A DNA stretch of 64,000 nucleotides, taken from NCBI GenBank assembly GCA_002105175.1, contig MCGE01000003.1, positions 124,001 to 188,000 of the forward strand. The letters run 5' to 3'. The notes under the pieces were generated by a model. It was not told where the DNA came from, did not search any database, and was given only the letters and a program-made list of their open reading frames with translations. The stretch comes from Absidia repens (lineage: Eukaryota > Mucoromycota > Mucoromycetes > Mucorales > Cunninghamellaceae). The stretch's first letter is position 1; each line of letters opens with the position of its first letter. This document shows positions 1-13,306 of this stretch, in pieces. The translations under genes and the position numbers were made by a program.

Positions 1-1081
1 TCCCTAGCATTCCCGGTATCATTCCATAAACACCGCCGCCGGTATCGATATTGCTTGATACACCACCATGACCACCTCGTGAAGAATAGTCGGTACGCCG
101 ATTCAACGGCGGCAATGAAGATTTTGCAGCAATGGGAGTATAAGGAATATATCCAGGAAGAGGTCGCTGGGAAAGGTCAGCCAATATATCACCAATTCGC
201 GCTACAGCAATATAGATGGATTTGGGTGCACCAATAATCGTCATAATTCGTTCAGTCGACATAACAAGGATTTCTTCAGATGCATTCATATGTGCCCCGC
301 TTTCTTCTTGTACTGATTTGATGATCGATCCACTTCGTCCTATAAGGCTACCCATACGTATATCAGGTACCAATAGCCGGATATTGGCGTCGCCTTGCTG
401 TTTATTGTCTTGATTCTCGGAAGATTTTTCAGTCAGAATTTTTTCACTGACCATCGCATACGCCTATATATGAATCGTTAATACCACGCTTACATTTTCA
501 TACTCACCCCTCCCCCCCCTGATGCCTCTCTCACACAGCATTCTATCCTTTGTTACCTTGGCCACCGCTTCCACTGAGCCCTTGACAGTCAAAATACGAT
601 CATAAACACCATAAACAATATCTGAGATAGTGACATAAGAGGATGAGTGTTGTCTGATTTCATTGACACTTTTTCCAGCACGACCAATAATGACTCCAGC
701 ATCTTTTGAATTCACTAGAGATCGAACGGTGATAGTGGCATTCGGGTTCTTCAACGTCAACGTATTTCCGCTATCATAAGGGTTGATGATCGTTTTTTTT
801 GGTGCAGAAAAATCGCCAGCATGATCGAGTTCGGTATTCGTATCTCCGTCGTCTGTACTATGAGGATCGGCTTCAGTCCATTTCTTGCTATCCCTTCCGG
901 TGTCCATCTGTTCTTCCCCTGCAAAACGCGGTGCCTTGGTTTCAGGATCGGGTATTGCTTGTCGTTTCGGATGGCGGTCTTCTTTACTATGGTATTCTAT
1001 ATCAGTGTCGACTTCCTCTTCGAATCTAGGTCGTTTGAAGCGGTCTGTGGATGTTGAGTCACTAATATCGTTTTCGTTCAT
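1..1081 (-). CDS. KH-domain RNA-binding protein (PCBP/hnRNP K/Hek2-like), 3' part cut by window edge
   Basis: Exons are 1081..557 and 463..<1, with a 93-nt intron (AAG|GTAACA ... TATATAG). The start is the first ATG after an A/T-rich leader. The visible 329 residues have an acidic, Ser/Asp-rich N-terminus (1-100), then two KH domains. KH1 lies at about 113-175 with the GXXG loop in IIGRAGK (131-137). KH2 lies at about 200-270 with GRSG (217-220). A Gly/Ser/Arg-rich tail follows and runs off the left edge, so a third KH cannot be excluded. The intron falls inside the last helix of KH1, and the joined reading EAVAK-AYAMVSEKIL restores it. KH proteins of this class bind C-rich single-stranded RNA and act in mRNA stability, localisation or translation. 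The family call is firm; orthology to Hek2, Rnc1 or PCBP is inference. Confidence 0.85.
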
Positions 1082-2037
1082 TTCCTTCAAGAAAAAAAAA
1101 AAAAAAAAGAACAAACGTTGAGTCACCGGTATTAAACTTTTTTTTTTCAACAACAAGAGAGCAACATACCAAATTGTTAAAATATAGAATATTTCAAATA
1201 GAGATTGCTTAAAGTAAAGGGGATAATTGAAAAGATAGGGAAAATGAAGATGTGAGATTGTCTGTGTCTGTGGAAGGGGAAAAGGAAGGGTTATTGATAA
1301 GATAAGAGACTTGTACTTTTGTAAACATCTTTTTTTTTTCTAAAGTATGAAGTAATACCAGTTGAAAATAAAGGGAATAGGTGAGCGTGAGTGAGTGGAA
1401 ATGGTAAATAGTCAACTACAAGAGGGAATTCACAGAAAATATAATGGAAAAGAAAAGCAAAAATGTTAAAAAAAAAAAAACCTGGACAATTTTTTGGCGG
1501 CGGCAATTGAAATACTGGTAGACTGTGCCATTCAGTGAAATTCCACATGAAATAAATTTGCTCAGGTCAAACCTAACCAAAATGATTGATCAAGTTTTAC
1601 CACGAAAGTAAAACTCATGAACACCATTTTACTCCACATGCTGCAGCTAAAAAGGCAGGGTTTTTTTATTTATTTTTTGTCTTTCGGCTGATCTTGTTTG
1701 ACAATAAACGTAAACGTATGAATAACATTTTTTTCACTATCACACATGCGCTCGTATCACCATGCGGTAAAAGTGATGTGACTGAGTTAAAATACTGTAG
1801 CAAAAGACGGATTATACTAAAATGACATTTTGTTTGACCCTATCATTATAAAATCAACATATATCTTATTTAGTTGAAGTAGAACGCACTACGCCCCAAT
1901 TGAACAACGGCCAACACTGATCTAGTCTTTCCTGCCGAGTATCGTAACAAAAACAAAAAAAAAAACAAAAAAAGCAGAAAAGGGCGAATTGGGACTCTAT
2001 CGATATTGATCATCGGTCCTGTGGTTGACCAAAACAA
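1082..2037. other. Intergenic region upstream of the KH and MedA-like genes
   Basis: AT-rich divergent intergenic DNA with many A and T runs. No ORF in it resembles a protein and I see no RNA gene. It must hold the promoters of both flanking genes. Confidence 0.6.
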
Positions 2038-4132
2038 ATGGCACAACAACGTAACGTTAGAAATACTAAAATGAAAAAAAATACAATATAAAACCCTGTT
2101 ATCGGCAATTCACCCTCTTTTTCATTCATCCTTTCTTTCTTTGCTCTATTTTTTTTTCCCCCTTCTCTCTTTTTTTTTTTTTTCTTTTGCACTATAGATA
2201 ATAATTTGTCCCTATCACACGAGGGCGACGATCTATCGAGCCAGAGGCAGAGTCATCCATTGTCAACGTGGATTATTCAACCACCGACTGGACGATACGC
2301 CCCGCCTCGAATATACGAATATGAGCCTCATCGTGGACAAGAAATGGAAAACCTTCACATTAATTTACAAATGGACAACGCTACGGAATGTCTTCCTCGA
2401 TTAAAAGTAGCGTTTAGTTCATGCATCATGCCCACTCATTCATTTTTAGACCCAGCATCGAATATCATTCAACTTACGTGCACTGTGCCTTCATGGTCTT
2501 TGACTCAATCAGGTGATAAGACTATCAATTTATATGTCATTGTTGCATCCGATCAGTCTCATCAAGTTCTGGATGCTTGGCCTGTCGGATATTTTACTTA
2601 TCAATCCAAAAAGCGGTCTTCTGGTGAATTGGCATTGGACTATAACGCAACAATGATGAAACGTACAAAGCCTCCTAGCTCTTCTTTAACTGATAGAGGT
2701 AATTACAGCAACAAAAAAAAAAAAAAAAAAAAAAAAAGGAACTCCCTTCTAACCAGTTATGGAAAAAAAGTGACAGACCAGGAAACACAGGCACAGCAAT
2801 CCCCACCAAGCCATTATGTATTACCGTCTCAACAAGGTTTTAATTATAATTACTATGGGTTACATCAACAATATACACAACCTGCTACTACTTCTCCATC
2901 GATTGACCGTTCAAGACAATACTATGATGGTAAGGCATTTTTATTTTTTTTCCGTATTTTGAATCTCCGGTTTTTCCTCCATTGTTCTTTGGTAGCGATT
3001 CGCTCCTTCACGCTTTCCTTTTTTTTTTTTTATCCTTTTCTAAAACCAAACGTCATTTTCTTTCCCTTTTTCTCTTTATTACTTTGCTCACCACATTATT
3101 TAAAAATGACCTCATGTTTCATATCCTTTTTATTTTTATACCTTTATCGTCTTATCAACTCATTGCGTTCTTCCTCTTCATTTAGAATCAACATCACCTA
3201 CACACATTATGTTTCCGTACAGACCCACCAGCACAACTGGTCCATTTGATGATTCCTTGAGTCTTCCTTCAGGTGATATGGGACAAATGGCAGTATCAGG
3301 TGATCCTCCACGTGGTATTACCAACCCTCCGGCTACGTATGACTTGTCAACTTCACCTTTGCAGCATCCACCTCTATCGGAAATCTCCAGTCCTTCGAAT
3401 ACAACATCAGGAACACTTGCGCCTCGATATCAACATCATACATCACCAACGTCACCACCGCCATCATCATCATTATCAAATTTGGATATTGTGGCGGCAT
3501 CTTCTTCTCAGCAAGGGCAACAACATATTCTTCCAAGTCCTCCGGCGCCTACCGGCACTACATCAACCACGAACAATCCGTTTGCCAATTTATTAAGCAA
3601 CGCCGATTTGGTGATTGAAGGAAGCATGGACGACATGATGAAAGATTGGACTGACCAAGAACAACAAGATCACCGGCGTTTGGTTCGATTCTGGAGACGA
3701 CAACAGGGACAACACGAAATCATATGCCACTTTCAAGCCATACCGCCTACCAACAAGGTGAATTCGCCGCAAGAAATCATCGTGTCATGCATCTATTGGG
3801 AAAACAAGGATGACTATTTTATTACCTCTGTCGATCTCATTTATCTCTTGGAAGCGCTGATCGGTGTCAGGTTTACTACTGAAGAGAAAAACCGTGTTCG
3901 CCGCAACCTAGAAGGCTTCCGACCCCTGACTGTCAGCAAACTCAAACCGGAAAGTGGTGATTTTTTTAAGCGCATCATGGCATTCAATCATCCCAAACCA
4001 CGAAACATTGAAAAGGATCTTAAGGTATTTGCTTGGTCTTCTCTTCCTACCGCCCTCAAGAAAATTATCAGCAAGTATTCGGCAAGTTATAGTAGTACTG
4101 CTAGTGTCACCTTGGATACATACAATGTATGA
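2038..4132 (+). CDS. medA: MedA/Medusa-like (Acon-3/Ren1) developmental transcriptional regulator
   Basis: Proposed exons: 2038..2050, 2198..2698, 2777..2929, 3186..4132 (537 aa). Two conserved blocks are visible. The N-terminal one has WIIQPPTGRYAPPRIYEYE and a beta-rich stretch near residues 40-130. The C-terminal block (about 374-530) has DWTDQEQQDHRRLVRFWRR, FITSVDLIYLLEALIG, NRVRRNLEGFRPLTVSKLK, NHPKPRNIEKDLKVF and LKKIISKYSAS. That C-terminal block is the hallmark of Aspergillus MedA and Neurospora Acon-3, which control conidiation and adhesion. The linker is Ser/Pro/Thr/Gln-rich. The second intron removes a poly-A tract that would otherwise encode a lysine run. The start is uncertain: a 13-nt first exon splices in frame, but a TATAAA near 2088 lies inside that intron, so translation could instead begin downstream, for example at the ATG at 2344. 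Confidence 0.85.
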
Positions 4133-4792
4133 TTCACCCTCCCCCCCCTCTCCCTAGTCCCCTCCTTTGCACCCTATCACATATCGCATTCCCCTCCCTG
4201 TCACCTCCCATAGTTCTTATTTTCCTTTAGTATATATATTTACTCTATTATCCTTTTATTACTGTTATTTATCTATATTACTTAATATTTATTTTATCTT
4301 TGTAGTTTATATTCTTTTATTGTTAATATGTAATAAACCATACTATACATTGTTTGTCATATATTCTTGTCTTTTGTAGAAGAGGATGTGTGTTGTATAA
4401 AAAAAAAATTAGGAAGGTGATGATATACTGAAGCTGTACAGTGCAATATATTCTAGTGGGGTGATATCAACAGCGTCTTTTCTTTTTCTTTTTTTTTGTG
4501 CATGTGTGTATGTGAGGCATGAGATGTTAGGTAAAGGGTGTATTGATTGCACTAGGTGTGGCTGTGTGGGACATTGTGTCGGCATAGTGTTTTGAGCGAT
4601 AAACTTTAATTTCCTGTAATGATAATAATAAAATATGTGTTTGAAGTCATGGGTTCAACAGGTCAAAATAAATAATAACGATGAATGGATCAACAAATAT
4701 ATTAGTTTATTTACAAAACATCAAAGGGTAAAAGTACTATACTAAAAAAAAAAAGTATGGTAAAATTGATCCACTAGAACTAACATGTCTAT
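4133..4792. other. Convergent 3' region between medA-like gene and ureF
   Basis: Holds both 3' UTRs. A CT-rich stretch follows the medA-like stop, and an AATAAA polyadenylation signal lies near 4333. No coding potential or RNA gene is seen. Confidence 0.6.
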
Positions 4793-5035
4793 CTAACTAT
4801 TGAATAAGCGAGAATATAACCGGTCATGCATGCCTTGACAAACATCTAGGAGAGGGTTCGTTTGACAGCAGTCGTCCATAGTCAAGTGATTTGTTTGCTG
4901 AATAACGACTTCAACGGATGGGCGGGACTCAAACAAGAGCTTTTGTGCTTCGTAGGGACCTACCAGATTCAAACGGACGGCAGAGGAGTAAAGTGTTCTT
5001 GTAAATAGATAAAGCCACAAATGCAAGGTATTTTC

Positions 5036-5075
<40 letters not shown>

Positions 5076-5618
5076 GTTATCAGTGTTAGCAAGTCACCCG
5101 CTATACATATATTTAGGTAGTTGGCCATTACCTAGATCCACTTGCAGTAGTCTACAGATGAGCCCGAAACATATCGGAAAGTGACCAAACGTAGTACCAG
5201 CCCTAATCCGTAACTTCCACTTTTTGATAAGTTGAATGTCCTTCTCCGGTCGATCCTCCGTAAAGCACTTGAGATAGAGAGTGAGCATGGCAACCCCTTG
5301 AGCCAGTGAAGCACGACGAGCGACGGCATTGGCAATCATGACAGCTTCACAGGTATCATCTGCTTCATCCAACGCAGCCATAGGGTCATCCTGATCAGGT
5401 ACAGCATAGCCAGCTTTCACAAAGCACAATGTTTGACTTGAATAAGAATGAGCTGATGATTGGACAAATGCTGGTAGGTTGTCTCTGGTCAGAAGTCCAG
5501 CCTGGAAAGTCGCTTCAAGACCCGATGAAGCTACAAAGCCCCCTGTTGGTAATGCTGAGTCGGTGAGGATATAAAGTAGCCAGCTACTTGTTTCGTTGGA
5601 AGCGAATGGGTGTTGCAT
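4793..5618 (-). CDS. ureF: Urease accessory protein UreF
   Basis: Exons 5618..5132 and 5034..4793, 242 aa. The 97-nt intron contains an uninterrupted run of about 31 A on the plus strand. UreF-family landmarks are present: an N-terminal LLYILTDSALPTGGFVASSGLE block, the central FGHFPICFGLICRLLQ helix, and the C-terminal LYLFTRTLYSSAVRLNLVGPYEAQ helix. UreF joins UreD/UreH and UreG in the chaperone complex that loads nickel into urease in the cytosol. Length matches fungal and plant UreF. Its promoter region is shared with the divergent proteasome gene. No other urease gene lies in the window. Confidence 0.93.
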
Positions 5619-7134
<1,516 letters not shown>

Positions 7135-7248
7135 ATAATTTGGTGTTGAAATAAAGCTTTTATCATTATTATCATTTTACTGTGATGCTGGTTGATTTTT
7201 TTGATCTGCGGACCTGGGATTGAAACGTTTTGTCTCCTTTTTTTTTTT

Positions 7249-7330
7249 TCTTTCTTTATCTTTTTCTTTCGTTACCTTTATCTTTATCTTTTTCTTTTTC
7301 TTTTTCTTTTTCTTTTTCTTTGTCCTTTGT
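7249..7330 (+). repeat. Pyrimidine tract with TTTTTC repeats
   Basis: Almost pure CT tract including several TTTTTC units (about 7281-7320), just upstream of the next gene's ATG. It probably is promoter or 5' UTR pyrimidine DNA, as is common in fungi. Confidence 0.7.
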
Positions 7331-7340
7331 CCTTTGTATC

Positions 7341-8549
7341 ATGGTAGGTCAAAACAGCAAAATGAACTATCAAACTGGTATGCCTGCTATTGTAACATGA
7401 AAAGTGCCGTTGACTAAAAGTCAAAAGTTTGTATTTCATTTATTTAGGCTCAGTTAACACCAGCTGCGGGGCAGCAGAAGCAATCCCAACAGGATTTTTT
7501 GAAACTATGAATGGATTATGTTTACCTCGTCCGATTGCACAGGGTATATACTATGCTCGTAAGGAAAATCCTTGATACACAATAAAAATTGTTATGTCTC
7601 ATATTTTGTTTCTTATAGCTTCTGTCACTACTGAAAAAACCGCCGTTGATAACGCTCCCATGGCACCGCAACGCGTTATGGCGTCCATTTCTTCTCCACA
7701 TATACTATCAGGCTTTCCTTCACCTGTTGCCCTTGAATCTACAATCACTTCTCTCCTGGATCTCAGCCTTTTGACAACCCCTACTCTGTCGCCTCCGACC
7801 TCAGTTACAGATGATTTTGGGCTACCTTTGCAACCCCGTTTGAATGCTGCAGTAGTCGATCAAAATTCCAAGTCACTGGCATACCTACCAGCACAATCAG
7901 CACGACCTCCACAGCAGCAACAATATATTGATGAACAACTTATTCGATCACAATTTCAGGCGGAACATGGGGGGCAAATTGGAATAGTTTCACCACCATC
8001 TATGACCAACAATAATGAGGACGTGTTACAAAAAAACATTTTGCGACTGGAAAACTTGGAAAAGGCTATACAGTACCTTGTTACATATGGTCTTTCTTGT
8101 GATGAACTTTTGGAATGGCTTAATGATCCAAGGGCTTACAACGCGGTATATGAAAAACCATTGATGAAGTGTGTAAAGGTAAGTACAACAAGGTGGTATG
8201 AGAGTATCATTAGTTTATCGTATCTCACAGGATTTTATTATTATAGGCAATATATATAAATTCTCCCAATTTTGGTCCATGGACTGGATTGAAGGTACTT
8301 GAAGCAATTCAAAAAAATGGTCGCTACATGAGTGCAGGCGCTCGAGGTGAGAAGGAAAAAAATAAACACAAAGTAGAATGGATTTAAAGAAAACTAACTT
8401 ACATTTTGATTCTGAACCTGTGTGTAGATCAAATACAAACTTGGTATGCTTCGCAATTAAATGGTTACAGCTTATCACATTTGCCTAAAACTTCATCATT
8501 GAACACCATCAAAGCAAATGTAATCAGTATATATTCCGATATGCAATGA
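7341..8549 (+). CDS. Hypothetical protein, 309 aa, unrecognised
   Basis: Exons 7341..7377, 7448..7558, 7619..8178, 8247..8346, 8428..8549 join in frame with consensus GT..AG sites; the ATG at 7362 is an in-frame alternative start. The first part is rich in Ser, Thr and Pro and looks disordered (residues about 50-170), with a polyQ-like SARPPQQQQYIDEQ. The second half is better ordered: LENLEKAIQYLVTYGLSCDE, LLEWLNDPRAYNAVYEKP, FGPWTGLKVLEAIQKNG and YMSAGARDQIQTWYASQLNG. These look like helices, possibly a protein-interaction domain. There is no signal peptide or membrane segment. I recognise no family. Correct splicing of five exons argues that it is a real gene. Confidence 0.65.
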
Positions 8550-8989
8550 TATCATCAAATGCTTCCCTGCACAACCCTGCAGCATCATCAACAATCGCAG
8601 CAACATCGAATTCCACCTCAACAAGCATTGCATTAAAGATCTTCTGATACATCCGACTTTCTGCAGCATTTCAAAACAATCACTTCCAATGAACACACCC
8701 GTGAGCTGGATCTCATAACCATCGAACTTGTTATCCACTACCTATTTTTTTTTTCAAAACGGATGATCAACTACTGCCATTATTATTACTACTTGAATTC
8801 TTTACTCTTGATGCCCCTTGTCTACATACTGCTTATATAACTTATCTTACTTGTGATAGCATTTTTATTTGATTATTTTTTAATCTGCCTTTTTAACCTT
8901 CCAATATTCCCCTTTGTGCTCATTCTTCCATGCAAATAAAATAAAAATAAAAATATTGACCAATTTTTAAGACCCGCCCACTTTTTTTC

Positions 8990-9021
<32 letters not shown>

Positions 9022-9049
9022 GCTTTTCCTTTGCTTCGAAAATATCCCT
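8550..9049. other. Intergenic, AT-rich
   Basis: 3' UTR of the hypothetical gene with AATAAAA-type signals near 8938, then a long T run (about 8983-9017) before the next ATG. No coding or RNA gene seen. Confidence 0.55.
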
Positions 9050-10824
9050 ATGATGCTGCCTTTGGGGATCATCGGCTGTAGAATCAGGCAGCAGATTGGA
9101 ACACGAATACGGTATTTTTCAACAACCATCAGCAGACGACGCGACGACAAAGGACCACCTAAAAACAAATTGCGTGCCGTTCCTTTTACTCAGCATATCA
9201 AAGCAGCGGAATCGGTAAATAAGTAAAAAAAAAAAATGTACGAGTGGAAATTAAGGACTCATTCATCTACTGATTTATTAGGTATTTGATGACTTCCATG
9301 GCAAAGGCTTTTTTTCCGTCCGCATCAAGAATGCTGATCCTCCTGAAGAGATTTTCTTGCCGTTCTGGCTGGTGTCAGCGACAGCTCACGTGCAATTGAA
9401 ACAGGCGCAAGTGGTAGGTAAAAACTCCACCACCTGGGGGAGGGGGGATGTTGTCAGGCAATGAATCGACGTTTATGCTCACTTATGTCACCATGACTTT
9501 TCAATTACTACATAGGGAAGAAATACGCTTGAACGGCAATTCAATCCAATCACCAAACGAACGGAACAAGTGTACACTACCGAGTGGGCTTGGGTGCCGT
9601 CACCAGAACAGTACACTTTTACACGTCAATATTTGCCGGCAGAGCATGCCAATCTTCAAGTCTATGGCTCACACAAATACCGGCGAGGTTTGGTCAACGG
9701 AATTCGCCAGGATCATGTTACCGAAGTACAAGAATTCACGCCCGATCTCTTGGATCGACCTAGTTACAACGATATGGATGACGACATACGAAATATCCAA
9801 CGCAAAGTGGATCCATTCACCATTTACCCCACCACTGCTTTACGCTTTGCTCGCTCCTATATCCAGTCAAACGAAGAAAAGGAAATGGATACTTTTTTAT
9901 GCAACACATATTCGGCCGATAAGACCCGATTGGTGGATCTCCAAATCACTATCAGCGATATCCATGTGTCCCCTGTTTATTACCCTGCCTATGTTTTCAC
10001 CATCAACTATTTGGGCCGACATCTGCGTACGTTTGTCAATGGTCACAATCTTTCGGTCAGTGGCGTACGTACTTACAATTGGCACCGTGCCGCGGCCTGC
10101 TCTGCCTTGACTATGACTGGTCTGATGCTTGCAAATGGTGGTATCGGCTATGGAGGCTATTCTGGATCTTTTTGGGTAAATAAAAAAAAAAAATAGAAAT
10201 AAAAAATGGGTTGCCTAATTAGTTCATTTTATCTCATGATTCTTTTTGTTTTTGAACTAGATTGGGATTGCATTACCATCTTTTATTACCTCGGTTATTG
10301 TTATGTATTACCCCTTGATTTCACTACGTGTGCATGACGCTATACGACAATATGAAATTCGAGGCCAAGCCGATGACCCCAAGGTGTGGGATACGGACTG
10401 GACAGCGGCCTATGATTCTTTTGAAAATCGTCAACGGTATCGATCATGGCGTGCGGAACAACAAGCAAATTACCAAAGGACGGGGTCTTATTCCTCAAGG
10501 GCTTCGAGTGGAAACAATGACCCTAAAGGCTACTATGCAGCATTGAATGTACCTCCCAATGCTTCCAAGGCCGATATACAAGGTGCTTTCCGTGGGCTGG
10601 CCATGAAACATCATCCAGACAGATTCTCTGATCCGAAAGAAAAACATCAAGCCAAGGAAAAATTCCAGGTCATTTCCAATGCATATAGTGTGCTTCGTGA
10701 CAGTAAGTACGGAGCTGGGTGTTTTGTATTCATTGATTTTATGATTAATCAAATTGCTTTCTTGTAATTATACTACAATATAGGTAAAAAGCGCAATATT
10801 TATGATAGTACTGGAAATGGATAG
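9050..10824 (+). CDS. Mitochondrial membrane protein with C-terminal J domain
   Basis: Exons 9050..9214, 9282..9413, 9516..10175, 10261..10702, 10784..10824 give 479 aa. The N-terminus is Arg-rich with no acids (IRQQIGTRIRYFSTTISRRR), a typical mitochondrial presequence. A large soluble part follows (about 55-290), without a motif I recognise. Two hydrophobic segments lie at about 291-315 and 320-341. A canonical J domain sits at the very C-terminus (about 406-479) with YYAALNVPPNASKADIQ and KHHPDRF; the HPD is at about 437-439. J proteins stimulate Hsp70 ATPase. Having the J domain last, after two membrane spans, suggests an inner-membrane anchor recruiting mitochondrial Hsp70. Topology and role are inference. 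There is no Gly/Phe region or zinc finger, so it is class C. Confidence 0.85.
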
Positions 10825-11522
10825 ACTATATTAAATAGTTGATGTGGAATTAGTATATAGTATCTAGACTTTAGACTTTAGACTTTAGACGTTTTAGTTA
10901 CGTATTTATTTATTTATATTTCGAATAAAGGTTATACTTGCTCTTGATGTCTTGATGATTCTTCAATTTCAATATTTTATTATAGTTAGAATTTTTAACC
11001 CTCACAACTAGCTAGTTTTACCAGAATTTTGAAGATATGTACCGTTGTAATTTGCTTTAAAAGAATGGTACTACTTTATTTTTACGAGAAAAAAAAAAAA
11101 GAATATTTCATTTCATATTTGGAACTCTGTAATATCAGAATAGTCGGCTTTATTTCATTTAGTAGCATCGACAATTTCCGCGTTGACATCACATACTATG
11201 CACTATTTCTTAAAAGGGAACCACGCACTCTAGAAGTGAAAAAAAAATCGTACATTCATAGCATACTCTTGAAAAGATATTTCGCTTGATCTAGTATTTA
11301 ACTATCATTTTATCTTCTTTATTTTTGATCGATAGGTCGTGTGCCCTGATCATACTGAACAATAGTCTTTTTTTTTTTGAGATGTCAAAAAAAGAATTTT
11401 AAATACCGACCATGATATGATTGGCTTGAACTCAGTAAGCCACATGTTTTTCTTTCTTATGGATTTGATCAGAGACCAAAAAGATTTTTTTTTCTTCCTC
11501 TTCTTTTCCCTGTACAATTATT
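10825..11522. other. Intergenic, AT-rich
   Basis: Short CTTTAGA tandem units near 10866-10890 and an AATAAA signal near 10923 mark the 3' end of the J-domain gene. The rest is AT-rich upstream DNA of the ribosomal protein gene. No further gene seen. Confidence 0.55.
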
Positions 11523-12595
11523 ATGTCGACTTTTGAAAAGGTACGGTTATGACAACGGTGAACATTTAACGATGGGAAATTATTCTTCTACTTTCTCTTT
11601 TCGACGATATTATCTGATGTCTGGTCTGGTGTCTATTTCCATTGATGGTCGTTATTATATAAACATTTCAATACTTTTTTGGTTGGCTGAATGGACTTCA
11701 CTGTCAACTGAAAAAACATGAGACATTGTCTTCAATATCGACATCGAAAATGGAATGGGGAACAGACTATGACTATCTGATATTACTGAAAGGACAAAAG
11801 TGGAAAGACGGTCAAAAAAATAGGCGGGAAACTAACTGCATTTCTTATTTTTTATTATTATTCTTATCTAGGTTGTTGTCATTGATGGCAAGGGTCATCT
11901 TCTCGGTCGTCTCGCTGCCATTATCGCCAAGCAAGCCCTCAACGGTCAAAAGGTTGTTGTCGTCCGCTGCGAAGCCCTCAACGTCTCTGGTGAATTTTTC
12001 CGTAACAAGTGTAAGTAGGCTCCCATTCCCCCCGCCCCTCCACCCTCCTCCATTGCAGGCATATGTGTAACAGACCGATCAATATTTGTGCGATGATGAT
12101 GGCTGATCCAATGCTAAATGCCTGTTTTTTTTTTATTCAATAGTGAAGTACCATGCTTACCTCCGCAAGCGTTGTCTCGTCAACCCCAACCACGGTGCTT
12201 TCCATTTCCGTGCTCCTTCTCGTATCTTGTACAAGGCCCTCCGTGGTATGGTTCCTCACAAGACTGCTCGTGGTGCTGCTGCTTTGGACCGTGTCAAGTT
12301 GTTTGAAGGTGTCCCTCCTCCTTATGACCGTGTCAAGCGTGTTGTTGTCCCCGATGCTCTCCGTGCCTTGAAGCTCAAGCCCGGACGTAAATACACCACC
12401 ATTGGTCGTATCTCCCACGAAGTTGGCTGGAAGTACCAAGATGTTGTTGCCAAGCTCGAAGACAAGCGCAAGGCCAAGTCTGCTGCATACTACCAACGCA
12501 AGCAAGCTTTGTTGGCCATTCAAAAGAAGGCTGTCGAATCCAAGGCCGACGCTGTCAAGGAAGTCAACTCTTCTCTCTCCGCTTTGGGCTACTAG
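11523..12595 (+). CDS. RPL16: 60S ribosomal protein uL13 (L13a/L16)
   Basis: Exons 11523..11540, 11872..12010, 12144..12595 give 202 aa, close to yeast L16 (about 199) and human L13a (203). The first exon encodes only MSTFEK, which is typical of fungal ribosomal protein genes. Family motifs: [58 protein letters not shown] and [19 protein letters not shown]. Codons are strongly C/T-biased at third positions (GGT, GTC, AAG), unlike most neighbours and as expected of a highly expressed gene. It is a component of the large cytosolic ribosomal subunit. Intron 1 (331 nt) is long for this locus; I looked for a snoRNA there and could not support one. Confidence 0.97.
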
Positions 12596-13306
12596 ATTGC
12601 TTTTTATTATTATTATGTAGGATAGCTTTTCTTGTAGTTTAGTGGACTGATTTTTTTTTATGATTTGTACATGTGTTTTTTGTATTGTTGATGAAAAATT
12701 GCTGCAATGAATAAAAAAATATGATTGGATCTTTATTATTGTTATGAATAGGAGGGCAGTGGATTCTGAATGTCATTCGTTTTAGAAATAAGAGGATTAG
12801 AAAGTGTTTAAGCTAGACTACTTAGAAATTAATAGAAGCAGGTTGATGGTGTTGTGGGCATGGCATTGAGCCGTTGCTGGTGATGAAAAGAGGGGTATAG
12901 GTAACCAGTTGTGAATATGATGATGAAGTGACGAAGAAAACCAGTGACGAATTATAGTATTGGGTGGCAATGATCATTTATTATTGATATGTATATAGTA
13001 AAGATCAAAAAAAAGCTTAAATCTTAAATAATCAGATTTATCATATTTTCAATTTCAACATCACCATATGGCTGCAACAATAAAAATAAAAGAAGTGTGG
13101 AAGACTTTCATTGCTATACATCATGTCACTCAAAAAACCAAATAAAATAAAAAAGCTGATTTTTCAAAAAAAAAAAAAAAAACTATCGAGATTTTTATTA
13201 ATTTTCGACAAATACGATTCATACTAAGCCAAATAAAGATGGAATAAATAAGGCTATGCTAGAGAAGGGGGCACTATACTGGTAAGAGGGGTGAGAGGGA
13301 ATAACA
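12596..13306. other. Convergent intergenic region
   Basis: Contains the uL13 3' UTR (AATAAAAAA near 12709) and that of the opposite-strand SRA1 gene, plus A runs near 13168. No gene seen. Confidence 0.55.

Noticed and set aside
464..507. Alternative KH-gene donors GTGAGT (507) and GTAAGC
   Set aside because: The first gives the wrong phase and a stop; the second makes a 30-nt intron and adds residues that break KH1. The donor at 556 restores the domain.
11541..11871. Possible snoRNA in the first intron of the uL13 gene
   Set aside because: Words like CTGATGT and CTGA occur, but no correctly spaced C/D box pair with a terminal stem, and no H/ACA layout, could be made.
12011..12143. Possible C/D snoRNA in uL13 intron 2 (GATGATGATGGCTGA)
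   Set aside because: The C-like and D-like boxes are only a few bases apart, too close for a guide RNA.
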